A stretch of DNA of 64,000 nt from Serratia marcescens. GTDB lineage: Bacteria; Pseudomonadota; Gammaproteobacteria; Enterobacterales; Enterobacteriaceae. A program made the translations under genes and the position numbers. Under the pieces are notes generated by a model, which saw only the letters and a list, made by a program, of their open reading frames with translations, was not told the origin of the DNA and ran no database searches. The stretch spans positions 92,315 through 156,314 of the forward strand of contig JADMXW010000007.1 in the NCBI GenBank assembly GCA_015548865.1. Direction: 5' to 3'. How positions within the stretch are numbered: the first letter of the stretch is position 1; each line of letters opens with the position of its first letter. Positions 8,238 through 19,904 of the stretch are shown piece after piece.

Positions 8238-9578
8238 TCAGAGGAAACCGTACATTGCGGCGAACACCCAACCAAACACACAGGATGTGGATACGCCGAT
8301 CAACCCTGGCAGAATAAAGCTATGGTTGATAACGAAACGCCCAATCTTGGTAGTACCGGAACGGTCAAACTGAATGGCCGCCAGATCGCTTGGGTAGGTA
8401 GGCAGAATATAGTAGCCGTAACAGGCAGGTGCTGAGGCAACGATATACGCCGGATCTACACCGATAGCTAACGCCACCGGCACAATTGCCGCCAGTGCAG
8501 CCGCCTGAGAGTTAACAAACTTCGACACCAGCAGCAAGATCAATGCATAGGCCCACGGGTACTCTTTCACCAGCGTGCCGAGCGTTGCCTTGATTTGATC
8601 CAGATGCGCACCGAACATGGTCTCAGCCATCCAGGCAATACCATATACCGCAACGATTGCTATCATCCCTGAGCGGAATACCTCATTTTTAGAGATATTG
8701 GCAGGGTTAGTCTTGGTGGCAATGATAATCACTGCACCAGCGAACAGCATAAACATCTGGATGACCAGCACCATGGAGAGGGGCTTGCCGCCAAAGCTTG
8801 GACGTAAGTTGGCATCAGCCCCTAGGATGGCTACCGCTGCAATGGCAGCCAGGAAGATCCACATGGCAACCCAGTTACTTTTAGGCAGCTTTTTATCCAG
8901 CAGCGTTGCGGTATCACCGTAAACGTAATGCTTGTTTTCCGGCACGGAGATAAACTTCTGGAAGTCCTCATCTTTATCCAGATCTTTACCGCGGAACCAA
9001 CTGAAAATACCGATCGCCAGAATGCCTAACAGCGTTGACGGAATGGTAATAGCCAGCAGGTCGAGAAATTCCAGGTGGCGACCGTTAAAGGTAAAATTCC
9101 CCAGCATGGCGACTAGCGATACTACTGCTACGGATACCGGGCTGGCGATAATCCCCATTTGTGCGCCGATGGAACTGGCGGCCATGGGGCGTTCTGGACG
9201 GATATTATTTTTGATGGCGACATCATAAATAATAGGCAGGATGGTATACACCACATGGCCTGTACCGCAAAGAATAGTCAGGATACAGGTGACAAACGGT
9301 GCAATGATAGAAACATATTTCGGGTTACGGCGCAGCAGACGTTCTGCGATTTGCAGCATCACATCCAACCCGCCGGAGGCCTGGAGGGTGGCGGAAGCAG
9401 CAACCACCGCGATAATCACCAGCATAACGTCGACGGGCGGCGTGCCGGGTTTGAGTTTAAACACAAAGACAAGAATGACCAGCCCGATACCGCCGAGCAG
9501 GCCGAGTGCAATACCGCCTTTTCTTGCCCCGTAAAAAAGGCAGATCAGGACGATCACTAATTGAATGATAAAATCCAT
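8238..9578 (-). CDS. dcuB: Anaerobic C4-dicarboxylate transporter DcuB
   Basis: 446 residues from the ATG at 9578, nearly identical in pattern to E. coli DcuB (446 residues). It includes [16 protein letters not shown] at the N-terminus and [16 protein letters not shown] near the C-terminus. DcuB exchanges fumarate or malate for succinate across the inner membrane during fumarate respiration. In E. coli it is controlled by FNR and DcuSR. No dcuSR or fumarase gene is adjacent here. A GGGG motif precedes the chosen ATG; an in-frame ATG 18 nt upstream is less likely. Confidence 0.96.
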   Translation of the reverse strand: MDFIIQLVIVLICLFYGARKGGIALGLLGGIGLVILVFVFKLKPGTPPVDVMLVIIAVVAASATLQASGGLDVMLQIAERLLRRNPKYVSIIAPFVTCILTILCGTGHVVYTILPIIYDVAIKNNIRPERPMAASSIGAQMGIIASPVSVAVVSLVAMLGNFTFNGRHLEFLDLLAITIPSTLLGILAIGIFSWFRGKDLDKDEDFQKFISVPENKHYVYGDTATLLDKKLPKSNWVAMWIFLAAIAAVAILGADANLRPSFGGKPLSMVLVIQMFMLFAGAVIIIATKTNPANISKNEVFRSGMIAIVAVYGIAWMAETMFGAHLDQIKATLGTLVKEYPWAYALILLLVSKFVNSQAAALAAIVPVALAIGVDPAYIVASAPACYGYYILPTYPSDLAAIQFDRSGTTKIGRFVINHSFILPGLIGVSTSCVFGWVFAAMYGFL

Positions 9579-10339
9579 AAGTACCCCATTGCTCAATATT
9601 GACGAGATAAATTAATTAAGTTGGCTTACTGTCGTCGGGGGTACTATAGGGATTATTGGATTATTATTTATTTGATCCACGTCTACAATTTTTTATATTT
9701 ACAAAATTTAATTCAAATAAAAGAAGCAGATCCCAATAATAATTATTATTTGGTTTATTTAGTTATTTAACTCTAAAATTAATTATATTAGAAAAATTAA
9801 AACAAAGGATGAACTTATTAAGTTAATTTCATCATCCAATGTTTATTATATTTTTCATTGTTGTTTTTATTTTGTTGTTTTATTGGTTTACTTAAGTTTG
9901 TTTTTTGCTATCAAATCGATAATAGAAAGAATGCACAGTGCTTTGATGGGTGATTATTATCTATGATAATGATTTTCAATGTCTTTACCTCTTTCGTGGT
10001 AAGGCGATTTTTTTCATCACCGCTATAGCTTTTGTGGCAATCATTGTGCCAGTTGTCATGTTATGGCTTTCGGGAAAGTTGGTTTTCACCTTTATTGCGT
10101 TTTCCCTTGCAGAATGGGAAACCATAGGCGTGTTTTTTTATAGCATAATCGGTTATTAAAAAAATTATTTACTGTTTGGTTTAAGAATAACTTTAGTTAT
10201 CGTGAAGAAAATATTCAGACAGTACCTGCAATGCTTGCCGCTTTGCATTTGTCATGGCATTGCCACCATGAGCAGGCAGAGATGTTCGACTACACTTAAG
10301 GGGCAAAGACGTAGTCAGTAACAGGCGAAAGAGGTCAAT
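9579..10339. other. AT-rich intergenic region upstream of dcuB
   Basis: This 760-bp gap is strongly AT-rich. It contains a 16-bp perfect palindrome AATAATAATTATTATT at 9735-9750. Around 9964-9982 there is a sequence resembling a Fur box at 15 of 19 positions (GATAATGATTTTCAATGTC). A GTG-started frame at 9950-10159 would encode a 69-residue hydrophobic protein with two possible membrane segments, but it has no clear ribosome-binding site and I do not recognise it. No convincing FNR palindrome for dcuB was found. Confidence 0.4.
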
Positions 10340-10501
10340 ATGACAGAGCAAAAAGCGGACGATCCTAAAGCGGTTACGGTGGGTGATGGGCTGGCTAAAA
10401 TGCATGAAGCGGCGGAGCAGTTAACGGAAGAGGAAATTGAAGCGCTGGCAGAAGAAGCGCGTGCAGCAGCGAAAAATATTAATAAAGAACGTCCAGAGTA
10501 A
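10340..10501 (+). CDS. Small acidic protein, unknown function
   Basis: A 53-residue ORF starting [12 protein letters not shown] and ending NINKERPE. It has a good ribosome-binding site (AAAGAGG, 6 nt before the ATG). The sequence is rich in Glu and Ala ([18 protein letters not shown]) and should form a charged helix. It sits 106 bp upstream of patD in the same direction and may be cotranscribed with it. I do not recognise the family. The support is the ribosome-binding site, the coherent amphipathic composition and a clean stop. Confidence 0.55.
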   Translation: MTEQKADDPKAVTVGDGLAKMHEAAEQLTEEEIEALAEEARAAAKNINKERPE

Positions 10502-10607
10502 TCGTGCTGTGATGAGTGAAAGTGGCAAGTTTTTTGCACACTTAGCACAACAATTAGAGAAAACATATGTAGATAACAGACTGATTTCTGGTGACGAGGA
10601 CGCGATG

Positions 10608-12032
10608 ATGCACGACAAACTGCTGATAGACGGTAAGCTGGAAGCGGGCCAGGGCGCTGCGCTGGCTGTGTTCAACCCCGCTACGGGGGAAGAAATCGCA
10701 CGTATACCCCAGGCTGACCTGCACCAGGTTGATGCAGCCGTACGTGCTGCGGAGTGCGCTTTTGCGCAGTGGGGACAGACCACGCCAAAGACGCGTTCGT
10801 TGCTGCTTCTGGAACTGGCGGATGCCATTGAGCAGCACGCAGAGGAGTTCGCGCGTCTGGAATCACTGAACTGCGGCAAACCCTATAACGCTGCGTTAAA
10901 TGATGAGTTGCCTGCAGTAGCGGACGTGTTTCGCTTTTTTGCTGGTGCAGCAAGATGCCTGGGGGGCTCCGCGGCCGGTGAGTATCTGGAAGGGCATACG
11001 TCGATGATTCGGCGCGATCCTATTGGCGTTGTGGCATCGATTGCACCGTGGAATTACCCGTTAATGATGGCTGCCTGGAAATTGGCGCCTGCTCTCGCCG
11101 CCGGTAACTGCGTGGTATTAAAGCCTGCGGAACAAACCCCTCTGACTACATTCCATCTTGCTTCTTTGCTGGCAACGATTTTTCCAGCGGGTGTGGTTAA
11201 TGTGGTGTTCGGCACCGGAGCAGCAATAGGTGATGCGCTGACTGGGCATCCGCTGGTCAATATGGTTTCACTCACCGGATCGATTGCGACAGGGGCACAC
11301 ATTTTGTCGCACACCGCATCCAGTATTAAACGCACGCACATGGAGTTAGGGGGCAAAGCGCCGGTTATCGTGTTTGGGGATGCCAATATCGATCAAGTCG
11401 TAGACGGTATCCGTAGCTTCGGTTTCTATAACGCAGGGCAAGATTGCACTGCGGCCTGTCGTCTGTATGTGCAGCGCAGCGTTTATGATGAAGTGGTGAG
11501 CAAATTGGGCCAGGCCGCTGCCAGCCTCAACATGGGCGATCCTGACAGTACGGAAACTGAACTGGGGCCATTGATTACTGCTGCACAGTTGGAGCGTGTG
11601 GCTGGGTTCGTTGAGCGGGCTCGAGCCTTGCCGCACATTCAAGTGGTTACCGGTGGGCAACGCGTTGAAGGGCCAGGGTACTACTACCAGCCGACCGTAC
11701 TGGCTGGGGCGCGTCAGGATGATGAAATTGTGCAAAAAGAAGTGTTTGGGCCGGTGGTCTCTATTACGCCCTTTGATGATGAGGCGCAGGTGGTGGCTTG
11801 GGCCAATGCATCTGGCTATGGTTTGGCTTCCTCGGTATGGACGCGTGACGTAGGTCGGGCACATCGGCTGGCCGCGTGTTTGCAATATGGCTGCACCTGG
11901 GTCAATACCCATTTTATGCTGGTAAGTGAAATGCCGCACGGTGGGCAGAAACTTTCTGGATACGGCAAAGATATGTCGATGTATGGGCTAGAAGACTACA
12001 CCGTCGTGCGTCATATCATGATTCGCCACTGA
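10608..12032 (+). CDS. patD: Gamma-aminobutyraldehyde dehydrogenase PatD
   Basis: 474 residues from the ATG at 10608, the same length as E. coli PatD (YdcW/Prr), with high similarity throughout. The NAD-binding motif LTGSIATG, the general-base region MELGGKAP and the catalytic cysteine in GQDCTAACR are present. It oxidises 4-aminobutanal to GABA with NAD, the second step of the transaminase route of putrescine breakdown. GAGG at 10596-10599 favours this ATG over the adjacent one at 10605. The frame is open upstream to 10437, but that part has no family counterpart. The partner gene patA follows after a terminator. Confidence 0.94.
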   Translation: MHDKLLIDGKLEAGQGAALAVFNPATGEEIARIPQADLHQVDAAVRAAECAFAQWGQTTPKTRSLLLLELADAIEQHAEEFARLESLNCGKPYNAALNDELPAVADVFRFFAGAARCLGGSAAGEYLEGHTSMIRRDPIGVVASIAPWNYPLMMAAWKLAPALAAGNCVVLKPAEQTPLTTFHLASLLATIFPAGVVNVVFGTGAAIGDALTGHPLVNMVSLTGSIATGAHILSHTASSIKRTHMELGGKAPVIVFGDANIDQVVDGIRSFGFYNAGQDCTAACRLYVQRSVYDEVVSKLGQAAASLNMGDPDSTETELGPLITAAQLERVAGFVERARALPHIQVVTGGQRVEGPGYYYQPTVLAGARQDDEIVQKEVFGPVVSITPFDDEAQVVAWANASGYGLASSVWTRDVGRAHRLAACLQYGCTWVNTHFMLVSEMPHGGQKLSGYGKDMSMYGLEDYTVVRHIMIRH

Positions 12033-12067
12033 GTGCGATTACGGTGAGTGTTGCGTAAAGGTTAATT

Positions 12068-12094
12068 GAGGCGTGGGTTTTCCCGCGTCTTTTT
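12068..12094 (+). terminator. Terminator after patD
   Basis: GGCGTGGG-TTTT-CCCGCGTC forms a stem with one G-U pair and runs into TTTTT. It separates patD from patA. The remaining 300 bp up to patA are AT-rich and contain no feature I can name beyond the patA translation start. Confidence 0.7.
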
Positions 12095-12362
12095 ACGATA
12101 TCAGAAGCATTGGGTATGCTGATACCCGTTTTTTCTTCTCGAATGTGGTTGCCTTATTTTGGTGCGATGTGCGCAATAATGGGGCAATCATATTGTTTTT
12201 CCTTGTGTTTGTCCTCATTAGTATTTTTGATGTGGTGGTTAATTCCGATAAGTCCTCATTATCCTGTCTGTTTATTCTTGCTGGCCTTTCAATGTGAAAA
12301 TTTTGTTTCAAATTGCGTATTTTTACGAGCAATTGGCGTGTTCTGTGCATTAATTAAATTGA

Positions 12363-13802
<1,440 letters not shown>

Positions 13803-13840
13803 AACGCTACGTTGATACGCTGAGTAAAACTCATGCACGA

Positions 13841-13871
13841 AAGCCGGTCTGCTACCAGACCGGCTTTTTTT
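13841..13871. terminator. Terminator after patA
   Basis: AAGCCGGTCTG-CTAC-CAGACCGGCTT, an 11-bp perfect stem followed by TTTTT, lies between patA and the convergent ArsR-type gene. Confidence 0.92.
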
Positions 13872-14181
13872 ATGCATGACGCTGATCGAGCGCGGCTAAC
13901 AGCGTATCTAAAAGACCGGGAAAAAGTGCATCAAGATCTTCACGTCGCAGCGAGAGTAAGTTTTCTCGCCCGTTAGGGCGCTGCCAAATCACACCGCTAT
14001 CGCGCAGTACGCGCCAATGGTGTGACATGGTAGATTTTGCTACCCCTTGCGAGAGGGCGCCACAGGGTTGTTCCCCTTGTCGGGCTAATATACGTACGAC
14101 TTCCAACCGCACAGGGTTGCCTAAAGCTAATAACACATTTTCTAATCGAATCTGCTCAGGTTCAGGATGATGAGCGATCAT
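13870..14181 (-). CDS. ArsR/SmtB-family regulator
   Basis: About 103 residues from the ATG at 14181, which is preceded by CGGAG. The frame is open to 14196. It is a winged helix-turn-helix with the recognition-helix region GVAKSTMSHHWRVLRDSGVIWQ. A single cysteine (QPCGALS) and no paired-Cys metal motif make metal sensing uncertain, so it may respond to another signal. There is no obvious target gene beside it: patA is convergent and the upstream side is gene debris. Confidence 0.8.
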   Translation of the reverse strand: MIAHHPEPEQIRLENVLLALGNPVRLEVVRILARQGEQPCGALSQGVAKSTMSHHWRVLRDSGVIWQRPNGRENLLSLRREDLDALFPGLLDTLLAALDQRHA

Positions 14182-14300
14182 AATACTCCGTATCAATTTA
14201 TCAACGGTGCGGCCAGGTTACCGCAACAGTTCATCTGCGCTCACTATAGCGGGTGTATTTGATGATGTCACCCTGGCGTCTGGATTTACACCATTGTCGA

Positions 14301-14450
14301 TTAGTTTGTCGGCCAGACTTTTTTATCTATTAAGTCGGTAATCTGTCTTTCAGAGAAAAAATCCTTCATCAGTGCCCGGTTGACCTCGGGTTGTATTTTT
14401 TCAGGTGCGAGCCGTTCAATCAATTTATACAGCGGTTCACTCAGTGATAA
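14301..14450 (-). pseudogene. Fragment of an unidentified protein without a start codon
   Basis: An open frame of 49 codons containing LIERLAPEKIQPEVNRALMK and ending in VWPTN and a stop. It has protein-like amphipathic composition but no usable start: it is preceded by an in-frame TAG. It lies just downstream, on the same strand, of the NEL effector remnant and may be further debris from that gene or a neighbour. Identity unknown. Confidence 0.3.
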
Positions 14451-14591
14451 CTAAGCGAAAAATCGAATATTTCCATTTTGTTTAACTTTTATTTCAGCTA
14501 AAATCAAATCCGATTTTAAAATTGAGGCGCAGATAAAACGGTTCATACCTGGCACAAGGTGTTGAAAATATAATATCTGATGTAATTTGGT

Positions 14592-15156
14592 TTACAAACC
14601 GTGATAAACTTCAATTTCATCTTTGCGGGGATATTGCTTCATATAAATGTTGGCAATGCTATTTAATTGTTCGATGCAATAAATACCTCTGGTAAGCAAA
14701 ACCAATTCTTCCAATCTTGTGTCGTATTCTCCCTTATCAATATCGGCAATGTTGATCGCTTGATGCATAAGGTTGTAAGTGAAAAACGCTTTGTTGTTGC
14801 ACATGGCGGTCCCATCAGATGCGATAGCGAAAACTATATCGGCGATTGAGGAGGTCATTATGATTTTATCCAAAAATATTTTGAGGTGTTGATTGAGTTT
14901 GGGTTTTTTACCACATGACATTCTCGTAATGTGTGCAAAAAATTGGGGGGATGCTCTGAGATTGTGATTTCTTGCCAATATTTTTCTACTCGCCCTTTTT
15001 GTTTTATCTGGCCGAGATGTAGAGGGGGCTGTCTAACTCTTCTTTGGTATAACACTGAAATATCTCTGTAAGCAGATCCTTGTTCTCTGATGAAAGGTTA
15101 ATTTTTATATCTGATTCATTGTGGCCGATCTGCGAGAGGATAGTGGTGTTGAGCAT
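14592..15156 (-). pseudogene. Frameshifted remnant of a NEL-domain (IpaH/SspH-type) E3 ubiquitin ligase effector
   Basis: Three overlapping frames on the minus strand give pieces of one protein. The first begins with ATG at 15156 and stops at 15004. The second spans about 15055-14858. The third runs from about 14978 to 14592. The third piece aligns by eye with the NEL catalytic region of Shigella and Salmonella IpaH/SspH proteins. FAIASDGTAMC corresponds to FAVAADATESC, which holds the catalytic cysteine (codon 14799-14801), and DEIEVY is shared. NEL enzymes normally have C-x-D; here it reads C-N-N. The end is truncated right after DEIEVYHGL. Leucine-rich repeats are not clearly preserved upstream. 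It is broken and AT-rich, consistent with an acquired and decaying type III effector gene. Confidence 0.6.
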
Positions 15157-15510
15157 TTTTTTTTGACCTCTCAGCGAGTTCAGAAAAACTGTGATTGCCG
15201 ATTTTTATTTTCTACTCTATCTATTCTTGATAATGGAATATTTACTAATATTGAGTTTTTGTAGACTGGATCTAAGTGTAAGGGTAACGAGAGGCTATCT
15301 CTCAGCGCATTAATATTTTTTATTCTTTTATTTGCATTATTGTTTTTATAAAAAACTTTTACATGAGATGTGCTTTTTGCAAAGCAATCCGGGTCAGGAT
15401 TGCAGTGATCGCCGTCAAGGCGTACGCTGCAAACGGTTTACCATTGATGGTTTAGCAACGGGTAACCAGTAGCAATCGGGCAACCCGTTGAATGATACTG
15501 TCAAAAAAAT
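15157..15510. other. AT-rich spacer upstream of the EF-G gene, possible further debris
   Basis: No intact gene. On the minus strand a short frame at about 15240-15310 reads SSLQKLNISKYSII, which faintly resembles a leucine-rich repeat and could be an eroded part of the NEL effector. This is too weak to call. Confidence 0.3.
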
Positions 15511-15543
15511 TGTTCGAATATACTCGAACAGTTGTACTATAAT
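15511..15543 (+). promoter_or_regulatory. Promoter with overlapping palindromic operator, upstream of EF-G
   Basis: TGTTCGA-ATATAC-TCGAACA (15511-15530) is an inverted repeat with perfect 7-bp arms. It ends 7 bp before a perfect -10 hexamer TATAAT (15538-15543). The palindrome covers the place where the -35 element would lie, so a repressor bound there would block transcription. The regulator is unknown. The EF-G start is 79 nt downstream. Confidence 0.5.
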
Positions 15544-15621
15544 CGTCGCCGTTATCAATCCGGGTTCTCCCTGAGACAGTTCACTGCCACGTCCGAACCC
15601 TTTCGTTATTAAGGACACATT

Positions 15622-17724
15622 ATGGCTCGTACAACCTCTATTGACCGTTACCGCAACATTGGCATCTCTGCGCACATTGATGCGGGAAAAACCACGACGA
15701 CGGAACGCATCCTGTTTTACACCGGGATGAGTCACAAGTTGGGCGAAGTGCATGATGGGGCTGCCACCACAGACTGGATGGCGCAAGAACAGGAACGTGG
15801 AATCACCATTACATCTGCCGCAGTCACCTGTTTTTGGCAAGGGATGGACAAACGTTTTCCCCAGCATCGTATCAACATTATTGATACCCCAGGGCACGTA
15901 GATTTCACCATCGAAGTAGAGCGTTCTATGCGTGTACTCGATGGTGCGGTTATGGTGTATGACGCTGTGGGTGGGGTGCAACCGCAGTCGGAGACTGTCT
16001 GGCGTCAGGCCAATAAGTATCAGGTTCCTCGTCTGGCTTTTGTGAATAAAATGGATCGTGCAGGTGCTGATTTCTTCCGTGTGCGCCAGATGATGATCGA
16101 CAGGTTGAAAGCGAATCCAGTGCCGATCGTTTTACCTATCGGGAGCGAGGAACATTTCAGCGGTGTAGTGGATTTAGTGAAAATGCGCGCCATTATTTGG
16201 GATGATGCTACGCAGGGAATGACATTTAGCTACGAACCCATCCCTGCCGATTTAGTGGATACGGCGCAAGTGTGGCGTGAGCAAATGGTTTCCGCCGCTG
16301 CCGAAGCATCAGAGACGTTAATGGACCGCTATATCGAGAATGGCGATCTGAGCGAGGCGGAGATCGTACAGGGCCTTCGCTTGCGTACCATTGCTGGCGA
16401 AATTCAGCCCATGCTGTGCGGCAGTGCATTCAAGAACAAAGGAGTTCAGCGGATGCTGGATGCCATTGTCGAACTGATGCCATCGCCACTGGATATTCCG
16501 GCGGTACAGGGTGTCAACGAACAGGGGGAAACAGCAGAACGTCATGCTGATGATGATGAAGCGTTTTCCGCGTTGGCATTCAAACTGATGAGCGATCCCT
16601 ATGTGGGCCAACTGACCTTTGTCCGGGTTTATTCTGGCGTGTTGAGTAAGGGTGACAGCGTCTACAACCCAGTGAAGGGCAAGCGGGAGCGCATTGGTCG
16701 TATCGTGCAGATGCATGCTAATACGCGCCATGAAGTGGATGAGATCCGCGCGGGGGATATCGCCGCCTGTGTTGGGCTGAAGGATGTGACGACCGGTGAT
16801 ACCTTGTCCGATCCCGATGCGGTTATCACTTTGGAACGGATGGTCTTCCCAGAGCCGGTGATCGCGTTGGCGATTGAACCCAAAACCAAAGGCGATCAGG
16901 AAAAGATGGCAATCGCCTTGCAACGATTGGCAGCAGAAGACCCGTCTCTACGTTTGAAAACGGACGAAGAGTCAGGCCAGACCATCATTGCGGGGATGGG
17001 GGAACTGCACCTGGAGATTATCGTTGATCGTATGCGCCGCGAGTTTGGTGTGGAAGCGAACGTCGGCCGGCCGCAGGTAACGTATCGTGAAACAATACGT
17101 CAGACAGTGACGGATGTGGAAGGGAAGTTCGTGCGTCAGTCCGGTGGTAAGGGGCAGTATGGTCATGTCGTGCTGTCACTGGAACCACTGGCAGCAGGTG
17201 CTGGGTTCACCTTTGTGGATGCTACCAAAGGTGGGGTAGTGCCGCGTGAGTATATTCCCTCGGTGGAAAAAGGGGTGCGGGAAGCCATGAACAACGGCGT
17301 ACTGGCGGGGTATCCACTGGTGGATGTGAAAGTCACGCTGACGTTTGGTTCCTATCACGAGGTGGATTCGTCAGAAATGGCGTTCCGCATGGCGGCGATT
17401 TTTGGTTTCAAAGAGGCGGTAAAACGCGCACATCCCGTGATTTTGGAGCCGATGATGCAGGTGGAAGTAGAAACGCCAGAGCCTTATGCCGGTAATGTGA
17501 TGGGGGATTTATCGTCACGGCGCGGTATGGTACAAGGCATGGAGGAACGGTTAGGCGATCGGGTCATTCGTGCCGAGGTGCCGTTATCAGAGATGTTCGG
17601 TTATGCCACTACGCTGCGCTCCATGACGCAAGGTCGGGCTACGTTTACCATGGAGTTCAAACATTATGCCGAAGCGCCACGTAATGTGATGGAGGCAATT
17701 ATTGCTGCGCGTGCCAAAGCATAA
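15622..17724 (+). CDS. fusA2: Stand-alone elongation factor G paralogue
   Basis: A full-length 700-residue EF-G. G1 AHIDAGKT is at 17-24, ERGITI in switch I, DTPGH at 87-91 and NKMD at 141-144, followed by domains II-V to the usual C-terminus. It should be a functional translocase GTPase. It is not in a str operon: rpsL, rpsG and tuf are all absent and LysR and effector debris flank it. It therefore looks like a second copy. Several stretches ([54 protein letters not shown]) resemble EF-G of beta-proteobacteria more than E. coli FusA as I recall them. It has its own promoter with a palindromic operator and its own terminator. Confidence 0.93.
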   Translation: MARTTSIDRYRNIGISAHIDAGKTTTTERILFYTGMSHKLGEVHDGAATTDWMAQEQERGITITSAAVTCFWQGMDKRFPQHRINIIDTPGHVDFTIEVERSMRVLDGAVMVYDAVGGVQPQSETVWRQANKYQVPRLAFVNKMDRAGADFFRVRQMMIDRLKANPVPIVLPIGSEEHFSGVVDLVKMRAIIWDDATQGMTFSYEPIPADLVDTAQVWREQMVSAAAEASETLMDRYIENGDLSEAEIVQGLRLRTIAGEIQPMLCGSAFKNKGVQRMLDAIVELMPSPLDIPAVQGVNEQGETAERHADDDEAFSALAFKLMSDPYVGQLTFVRVYSGVLSKGDSVYNPVKGKRERIGRIVQMHANTRHEVDEIRAGDIAACVGLKDVTTGDTLSDPDAVITLERMVFPEPVIALAIEPKTKGDQEKMAIALQRLAAEDPSLRLKTDEESGQTIIAGMGELHLEIIVDRMRREFGVEANVGRPQVTYRETIRQTVTDVEGKFVRQSGGKGQYGHVVLSLEPLAAGAGFTFVDATKGGVVPREYIPSVEKGVREAMNNGVLAGYPLVDVKVTLTFGSYHEVDSSEMAFRMAAIFGFKEAVKRAHPVILEPMMQVEVETPEPYAGNVMGDLSSRRGMVQGMEERLGDRVIRAEVPLSEMFGYATTLRSMTQGRATFTMEFKHYAEAPRNVMEAIIAARAKA

Positions 17725-17743
17725 TGCGCGTAAGATGTCAGTG

Positions 17744-17776
17744 AAAAACCTCGGCGATGTTTGCCGAGGTTTTTTT
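17744..17776. terminator. Terminator after EF-G
   Basis: AAAAACCTCGGC, a 7-nt loop, then GCCGAGGTTTTTTT. It works in both directions and also serves the convergent LysR gene. Confidence 0.92.
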
Positions 17777-17789
17777 ATACCGCATCATC

Positions 17790-18692
17790 TCACACGGGGT
17801 ATTCATTGTTCTCTCTTGCGGCGGTCGCTGTGATCCAATCTCGAAAGCGACGACTCATGCGCTGCAGTATTGCCGACTCGTCATACACCAGGTAATAGGC
17901 GATGTGAGAGGTAATGGTTGTCCGAAAAGGTTGGTGGAGCGCACCGTTTTGTAACTCAGTCTGAATAAAGGACTCACGCATCAGGGCAATCCCTCTTCCC
18001 GCTATCGCGGCTTCCAATACGCCGTTGGAGTCAACAAACACGGGGCCCTTTTCTGTCTCGTTGGGGGGGATGCCTACGGCCTGAAACCAAAGAGCCCAAT
18101 CTTTACGATGCTCATCGTGCAAGAGCGTATAACGGGTCACTTCATGAGGTGACTGAAGAGGATGTTTTGGATCGATGAGGCGTGGGCTACACACTGGGTG
18201 CAGGCGATCGTTGAGCAAACACTCTGACTTGAGATCGGCATAGCACCCAGCACCATGCCGAACGGCAAAATCAATGCCTTCCGTCAGCAAATCAACACAG
18301 CGGTGCGTTGTACTGATCTGAACTTCTACACCCGGATTTGCACGTTCAAAGACTGGCAGGCGCGGCAGTAGCCATTGAATTGCGAATCCGCTGGTACAAC
18401 TGATCGTAATTTTATTGGGTTTGCCCTCATCGATAAGACGCTGTGTTGCTTCAGCGATTTGTGCTAACGCAGGGCGGATGGCGCGCAGGTAAATACGCCC
18501 TTCCTGGGTAAGTGACAGGCTGCGTGCGTTGCGAATAAACAGCCTGACGTTTACGGCATCCTCTAATTTGGCGATCTGCTGGCTTACTGCACTCGAGGTG
18601 ATATTCAACGCTGTCGCTGCTTTTTTAATACTCATGTATCGCGCAACGGCTTCAAAACACGCCAGCGCATGTAAGGGCGGTAGTTTCATCAT
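17790..18692 (-). CDS. LysR-type regulator (GcvA-like)
   Basis: 300 residues. The N-terminal winged helix (residues 5-65) has the GcvA-type pattern LHALACFEAVARYMSIKKAA and NITSSAVSQQIAKLED; the remainder is a periplasmic-binding-protein-like effector domain. It is transcribed divergently from an EamA transporter 150 bp away, the usual arrangement for a LysR regulator and its target. The effector is unknown. GGAAG sits directly before the tandem ATGs at 18692 and 18689, so either could start the protein. Confidence 0.88.
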   Translation of the reverse strand: MMKLPPLHALACFEAVARYMSIKKAATALNITSSAVSQQIAKLEDAVNVRLFIRNARSLSLTQEGRIYLRAIRPALAQIAEATQRLIDEGKPNKITISCTSGFAIQWLLPRLPVFERANPGVEVQISTTHRCVDLLTEGIDFAVRHGAGCYADLKSECLLNDRLHPVCSPRLIDPKHPLQSPHEVTRYTLLHDEHRKDWALWFQAVGIPPNETEKGPVFVDSNGVLEAAIAGRGIALMRESFIQTELQNGALHQPFRTTITSHIAYYLVYDESAILQRMSRRFRDWITATAARENNEYPV

Positions 18693-18842
18693 CTTCCAAT
18701 TACATGATTAAGAAAATCTTAATTTAAAAAGAAATGCTGGTTTGTGCTTCAGCATTTGTGACCTTAAAGTCTTTTATGATTTAGTTTAACTAATTTAACT
18801 CGATAAGCATCATTGACAGCAGGAAAACAGGGAGAGAGGTTA

Positions 18843-19757
18843 ATGCGCACAGCAGACTATTTTCGATTATTGCTTCTTGCCGCCATCTGGGGGGCTAGCT
18901 TTCTTTTTATGCGGATTGCCGCTCCTGCACTGGGTTCAGTGACCACGGCATTCTTGCGCGTGTTATTGGGCTGTATTGGGTTGGGAACAATCCTTTTGGT
19001 ATTAAAGTTGCCTTTCCATTTTGCAGGAAAATTGACGTCATCACTTCTGTTGGGCGCAATGAATTCTGGATTACCCTTTTTGATGTACTGCTTCGCTGCG
19101 CAATGGTTACCCATTGGCTATTCGGCCATTCTCAATGCAACGACGCCATTGATGGGGGCTGTAATTGGGCTGGCTTTTTTTGAGGAAAAACTGTCGTTTC
19201 GTAAAGGTGCGGGGGTTGTGCTAGGTCTGTTCGGAATAATGGTGATTACGACGTTAGGTAATGTTGAATCAACGGGATCCATCATCGCCGGGGTTATTGC
19301 TTGTTTGGTGGCAACGGGGTGTTACGGTACCGCTGGTTTTCTGACTCGCCGTTGGATATCTGAACGCGGAGGGCTTGATGCAAAGCGGCTCGCATTCGGC
19401 AGCCAAGTCGGCGCAACGTTGTTTTTGTTGCCTTTTTTTATCTGGTCGCAAGCGAATGGGCCTGATATTGACCACGTTCATGGAACGGTTTGGGTAAGCG
19501 TCGTTGCGCTGGGGCTCGTGTGTACTGCGTTTGCTTACATCCTCTATTTTCGTCTGATTAATGACGTTGGACCTTTTCGTTCGTTGACCGTTACATTTTT
19601 GATTCCGCCTTTTAGCGTGTTGTGGGGATACCTCGTGTTAGGTGAAACCGTTTCTACGGGATTTTTTGCCGGTGCTATGGTTGTCTGTATTGCAGTATGG
19701 ATGGTGGTAAGCCAGGGAAAAGAAACGCGTAAGGTTGATAACATACCTACAGAATAA
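18843..19757 (+). CDS. EamA/DMT-family transporter
   Basis: 304 residues from the ATG at 18843, preceded by GAGAGG. Ten hydrophobic segments form two EamA repeats, beginning LLLAAIWGASFLFMRIA and containing the second-repeat signature LGLVCTAFAYILYFRLI. Probably a metabolite exporter of the inner membrane. It is divergent from the GcvA-like regulator, which likely controls it. The substrate is unknown. Confidence 0.87.
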   Translation: MRTADYFRLLLLAAIWGASFLFMRIAAPALGSVTTAFLRVLLGCIGLGTILLVLKLPFHFAGKLTSSLLLGAMNSGLPFLMYCFAAQWLPIGYSAILNATTPLMGAVIGLAFFEEKLSFRKGAGVVLGLFGIMVITTLGNVESTGSIIAGVIACLVATGCYGTAGFLTRRWISERGGLDAKRLAFGSQVGATLFLLPFFIWSQANGPDIDHVHGTVWVSVVALGLVCTAFAYILYFRLINDVGPFRSLTVTFLIPPFSVLWGYLVLGETVSTGFFAGAMVVCIAVWMVVSQGKETRKVDNIPTE

Positions 19758-19904
19758 ATCGCGTGAAGCTGTGTAATATGGGCAGGCGAAAGCGAGATAT
19801 TGTCTTGTTAAAGGCGCTGTTTCATTTCGATATTTCTGTTTTTTCGTGCTCAACTTTGGCTTACCATAGATGCATCCTATCATTTGTCGCTAAATGGCTT
19901 TCTG

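Noticed and set aside
9950..10159. A 69-codon frame for a hydrophobic protein in the dcuB upstream region.
   Set aside because: GTG start without a clear ribosome-binding site, AT-rich region, no recognisable family. It is mentioned in the region note but not called as a gene.
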